DNA from: G963674505 sp964575975
Lineage (GTDB): Bacteria > Desulfobacterota > Desulfobacteria > Desulfobacterales > SKZT01
Direction: 5' to 3'
DNA: 9,241 nt
Assembly (NCBI GenBank): GCA_964575975.1
Contig: CAZNTU010000222.1
Coordinates: 1-9,241, forward strand
In this document: piece by piece, positions 6,678 to 9,241 of the stretch
How positions within the stretch are numbered: position 1 is the first letter of the stretch
Layout of the letters: each line of letters begins with the position of its first letter
Program-made: the position numbers and the translations under genes
Notes under the pieces: model-generated
Database searches by the model: none
The model's input: the letters and a program-made list of their open reading frames with translations, nothing else
What the model was told of the DNA's origin: nothing

Positions 6678-7796
6678 TTACAAAATTGTCTCCCCGCTGT
6701 AGATCTCTTTGGGAACCTTGCAAGCCAGAGACTGGTGAATTCTCTCCCTGTTGTAGAACCCAAAGTACTTCTCGATGCAATGAATTGCTTCTACTACACA
6801 ACCGTAGTCTTTCATATATACTTCTTCGTATTCCAGGCTCCTCCAAAGCCTCTCTACGAAGATGTTGTCGAACGCCCGACCTTTCCCGTCCATGCTTATC
6901 CTCACGCTATTTGCTTCCAAAATCCCCGTAAAGTTTTTGATAGTAAACTGCGACCCCTGGTCGGTGTTGAAAATTTCGGGTTTGCTCTTTTCCAACGCCT
7001 TTTCCAAAGCGACCGCGCAGAAATCGCTTTCCAGGGACGTCGATATTTCGTGGCTTAAAACGTACCGGCTGTACCAGTCCATCACGACCACCAGGTACAC
7101 GAATCCGGTTCTCATTCTGACATACGTTATGTCGCTCGCCCAGACCTGATCCGGTCGATCCACTTTCAGACCGCCGAGCAGGTACGGGTATTTTTTATGT
7201 TCCTTGTCGGCCAGGCTCCATCCGGGCTTTTGATAGACCGCCTCGATACCCATTTTTCCCATCAACCGCCTTACTCGCTTCACGTTGACGTCGTGGCCCC
7301 GCCGCTTGAGCCACGCCGTCAGCCGCCGGCTGCCGTAAAAAGGGTGCAAGGTGTACTCTTCGTCTATAAGACGCATTATTTGATGGTTATAGGCACTCTC
7401 CCCTTTGGGTTCGTAATAATATCCGGATCTCGAAATGCCGAGAAGTTCGCATTGACGCCCAATCCCTATTTCCGGATTGTCCGGCTCTATTAACCTCCTT
7501 TTCTCGATGTTAAAAATGTTCAGACTTTTTTTTAGCCAGTCCAGTTCCACCTGCAGCTGCCCGATCTTTCGGTACAGCTCGGACTGCAGTTCCTCGTCCT
7601 CTTTTTGTTTTTTGTTTTTGCCGTTCGCGAAGATCTCGGGTATGCCCTCCTTCAGTTTTTTCTTCCATTGTGATATCTGGTTCGCGTGGACACCGTATTC
7701 GCCCGTTAGCTGCGCCATCGTCTTGGCCTGCTTCAAGGCCTCCAGGGCGACCTTGCCCTTGAAGGCCGCACTATGTCTCCGCCGGACACCGCTCAT
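6678..7796 (-). CDS. IS3-family transposase (single-frame OrfAB)
   Basis: This 372-residue DDE transposase moves the surrounding element by copy-out/paste-in transposition. The N-terminal helix-turn-helix (about 1-60, RRRHSAAFKGKVALEAL... and NQISQWKKKLKE) binds the ends. A coiled-coil follows (about 65-92, ELQSELYRKIGQLQVELDWL), and then HPFYGSRRL (151-159) of the second helix-turn-helix. The integrase core has WASDITYV (D222), NTDQGSQFT (D279) and FVERLWRSLEYEEVY (E315), with the D-x35-E spacing typical of the family. OrfA- and OrfB-like parts are in one continuous frame, with an A8 run (plus-strand T-run 7526-7533) at their junction where many relatives use programmed frameshifting. AAAGGAG (7807-7813) lies 10 bases before the ATG at 7796. 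All three catalytic residues are present, so the protein may be active. Confidence 0.93.
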   Translation of the reverse strand: MSGVRRRHSAAFKGKVALEALKQAKTMAQLTGEYGVHANQISQWKKKLKEGIPEIFANGKNKKQKEDEELQSELYRKIGQLQVELDWLKKSLNIFNIEKRRLIEPDNPEIGIGRQCELLGISRSGYYYEPKGESAYNHQIMRLIDEEYTLHPFYGSRRLTAWLKRRGHDVNVKRVRRLMGKMGIEAVYQKPGWSLADKEHKKYPYLLGGLKVDRPDQVWASDITYVRMRTGFVYLVVVMDWYSRYVLSHEISTSLESDFCAVALEKALEKSKPEIFNTDQGSQFTIKNFTGILEANSVRISMDGKGRAFDNIFVERLWRSLEYEEVYMKDYGCVVEAIHCIEKYFGFYNRERIHQSLACKVPKEIYSGETIL

Positions 7797-7806
7797 ATTT
7801 TCGGAA

Positions 7807-7813
7807 CTCCTTT
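7807..7813 (-). promoter_or_regulatory. Ribosome binding site of the IS3 transposase
   Basis: AAAGGAG on the minus strand, 10 bases upstream of the ATG at 7796; it supports that start. Confidence 0.55.
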
Positions 7814-7850
7814 CGGTTCACTTTTTAACAAATTTTCCACCATAACACAG

Positions 7851-7863
7851 TGTCCAAATTTTG
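7851..7863 (-). repeat. IS3 element inverted repeat core, right
   Basis: TGTCCAAATTTTG on the plus strand, the reverse complement of 6476-6488. It lies upstream of the transposase start, as expected for the 5' end of the element. Confidence 0.75.
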
Positions 7864-7873
7864 GGGAGCATCA

Positions 7874-8992
7874 TAGTCGCGGCCTTTTCGTTCAGAAACC
7901 GCACGAATTCGGGATGGAAGGGATAGTTGGCCTCCAACTCCCTTTTGAACGCGTCCCGGCTGGCGGCGTCGGGAAGAATGGACGCGCTCGACCTGTACAT
8001 GTCCATGTAGGCGTCGATCGCGATCACGGCGGATTCCAGGTCTATTTTCTCCAAAAGGCGCTTGGAAAGCACGCGGGTCATTTCGTTGGCGTGGACCGGA
8101 AGCGCGGCTGTGGCGTCGCGGGCGGCCACGCTCTTGATCTCCCTTTCCGCGTCCTGGGCCATCACCATCGCCGTGTCCTCGTCGATCTCCTGTCCCTTCA
8201 CCTCGGAAAGCAGTGTCGCCAGGAGCTTGGTCTGACGGGCGAACGCGTCGCTTCGACCGGCCAGGGTCAAGACCACGGCAATCCCGGAATTGTCCCTGGC
8301 GTAGCCGTGAAGGCGCATGAGAAAAGCCGCGAGCATTTCCCCCCCGTCGGACCGGGCGGCCTGGAACCGCGCCGCGTACTAGGCAAGCTCGTCCAGCATG
8401 ATCAGCACCTTTCGCCCGCCCAGAACCGTTTCGAAATAGTCCTCCCCCGGCGCCGCGAACGACGCCGCGACCGTCTCCACCTTTTTATACAGCTCTTCCC
8501 CCCCGACCTGAAACGCGATCTCCCCCCAAAGGGTGTACGGAACCAGCTTCGCCCCCACCGTCCGATGCACGGGAATCCTGTCCCCGGCGACCCCAACGAC
8601 CCGGACCTCGCCCGGCGCCGGCAAAATATCCGCCGGCACGATATCGGAGACGCCGCCCGCAATGGATTTTCCTCTGAAAGCCAAATGAGCCAGCGCGATT
8701 AGCGTATGGGTTTCCCTCCGCCGAAAGCGGTCTCGAGCCGCCGTATGGACTGGACCCCGTTGTCCCCCGACAGCCGCTTCATAACCGTCAGGACCACGTC
8801 CTTCAACCCCTGCGTGGGATAGGTGGCCTCCCCGAAAAAAACTTCGGCGTCCGTGTAAACGGACTGGGAGCCGCCGGTTTTTCCACGGTAAAAATCCATA
8901 ACCTGGCTTAAGCTAGCCGTGAACACTTCGGGGTTAAAAGAGCCTTGGAGCAGATCGGTTCTTGGTTGGCAGGTCTCGCAGATAAATTTCAT
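7874..8992 (-). pseudogene. DUF499-type AAA+ ATPase of an anti-phage locus, 5' segment
   Basis: This is the N-terminal part of a large P-loop ATPase of the DUF499 (COG1483) type, found in defence loci with DUF1156 methylases and PLD/SNF2 helicases. The ATG at 8992 has AAGGAG 8 bases upstream. Residues 1-97 include MKFICETCQPRTDLLQGSFN and end in the Walker A motif AFGGGK at 8711-8728. There one base is missing, so the frame hits a TAA at 8699. Adding one A would read AFGGGKTHTLIALAHLAF and continue through the frame of 8684-8379. That frame reaches Walker B VLIMLDELA, followed by an in-frame TAG (8379-8381) where the family normally has a Gln (CAG). The frame then runs on as YAARFQAARSDGGEMLAAFL and AREIKSVAAR-like helical sequence to RFLNEKAAT, where the IS3 element interrupts it. 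With two early lesions in the ATPase core the product cannot be functional unless these are sequencing errors. Confidence 0.75.
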
Positions 8993-9241
8993 CGAATTTT
9001 CTCCTTGCGCAGTGCGAAAAGCACGATAGGTTCAAAGTCCTTTTTCCAAACGCCTCTGAACTGTTCAAGGAGGAGACGGATCGAATTTCGACTTCCAAAA
9101 ATTTTCCATATCACTTTCGTGTTCGAAACGATAGGTAAAAAAACTATCGCTTGAACCAAGATGGAGGCGCCACGAAAATCGGTCCGCGAGGATGCACGCT
9201 TATATGGGCCGTATTGCGTTTCATCCAGTCTTCGAAATCCT
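8989..9241 (-). pseudogene. Decayed 3' end of an upstream defence gene (unrecognised)
   Basis: Three frames carry coding-like peptide in succession. The first is DFEDWMKRNTAHISVHPRGP continuing IFVAPPSWFKR up to a TAG at the T7 run (about 9137-9143). The second is YRFEHESDMENFWKSKFDPS up to a TGA. The third is LLEQFRGVWKKDFEPIVLFA ending RKEKIR and a TGA (8989-8991) that overlaps the DUF499 start as ATGA. This pattern suggests one gene end carrying two frameshifts and formerly co-translated with DUF499. The third frame alone is also open across the whole stretch (84 codons), so an alternative is one intact but unusual C-terminus. By position it could be a DUF3780-type protein of the same defence system, but this is a guess. 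Confidence 0.35.
9001..9006 (-). promoter_or_regulatory. Ribosome binding site of the DUF499 gene
   Basis: AAGGAG on the minus strand, 8 bases before the ATG at 8992. It supports that start codon. Confidence 0.6.

Larger units (their letters stand above)
6453..7873 (-). mobile_element. IS3-family insertion sequence (interrupted by assembly gap)
   Basis: The element holds one transposase gene and imperfect terminal inverted repeats. The left end probably begins TGAGGTGCCCCCC and the right end, read inward, begins TGATGCTCCCC; both contain CAAAATTTGGACA. The ends fit the TG...CA rule of the family. No target duplication is evident next to these ends. DUF499 sequence resumes on the far side with a segment apparently missing, so insertion may have been accompanied by a deletion. 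The 100-N gap lies between the transposase stop and the left end, so the length of the element is not known. Boundaries are uncertain by about 15 bases. Confidence 0.75.

Noticed and set aside
7526..7533. Programmed frameshift at the A8 run of the transposase
   Set aside because: OrfA-like and OrfB-like parts are already in one frame, so no shift is needed to make the full transposase.
7773..8702. Plus-strand ORF of 309 codons
   Set aside because: Antisense to the DUF499 5' segment, which has family-like sequence and a good ribosome binding site on the other strand.
1..9241. CRISPR array, tRNA or rRNA genes
   Set aside because: No regularly spaced repeats and no recognisable tRNA or rRNA sequence were seen.

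Overview
The window is a decayed anti-phage locus from a bacterium that cannot be identified from sequence alone. The minus-strand genes are GC-rich with G/C-ending codons. The block at about 2581-5951 is visibly AT-rich and carries plus-strand genes, so it looks like a foreign insert. A 100-base run of N (6557-6656) shows this is a draft scaffold, joined inside an insertion sequence.

Layout, read on the minus strand from the right. (1) 8989-9241: the broken 3' end of an unrecognised upstream gene, with coding-like peptide in all three frames, ending in an ATGA overlap with the next gene. (2) 8992-5955: a DUF499-type AAA+ ATPase gene, now a pseudogene. It has a one-base frameshift in the Walker A motif, an amber codon after the Walker B motif, and an IS3-family element with no clear target duplication. 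(3) Its last bases overlap the start codon (6001) of a PLD-SNF2 helicase gene. (4) That helicase is cut after codon 16-17 by the AT-rich insert, continues from 2571 to the left edge, and runs out of the window. It also has an in-frame TGA in the PLD domain, a frameshifting deletion at motif III, and an apparent in-frame loss of the motif V region.

The insert carries a two-gene restriction-modification operon. The first gene encodes a Bpu10I-family restriction endonuclease (3067-4020). The second encodes a C5-cytosine methyltransferase (4021-5757) with a roughly 190-residue C-terminal extension. The stop codon of the first directly abuts the start codon of the second. A plausible promoter and a good ribosome binding site precede the operon, and both genes look intact.

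The main observation is that the insert is bounded by a perfect 9-bp direct repeat (TCGCTATCT at 2572-2580 and 5952-5960). Removing one repeat plus the 3371 bases between the copies joins the helicase start to its body in the same frame. This gives a natural-looking N-terminus in which only the later lesions remain. The R-M cassette therefore appears to have entered a DUF499/PLD-helicase defence operon by a transposition-like event, and that operon has also decayed. The restriction-modification pair is probably the only working defence system visible here.
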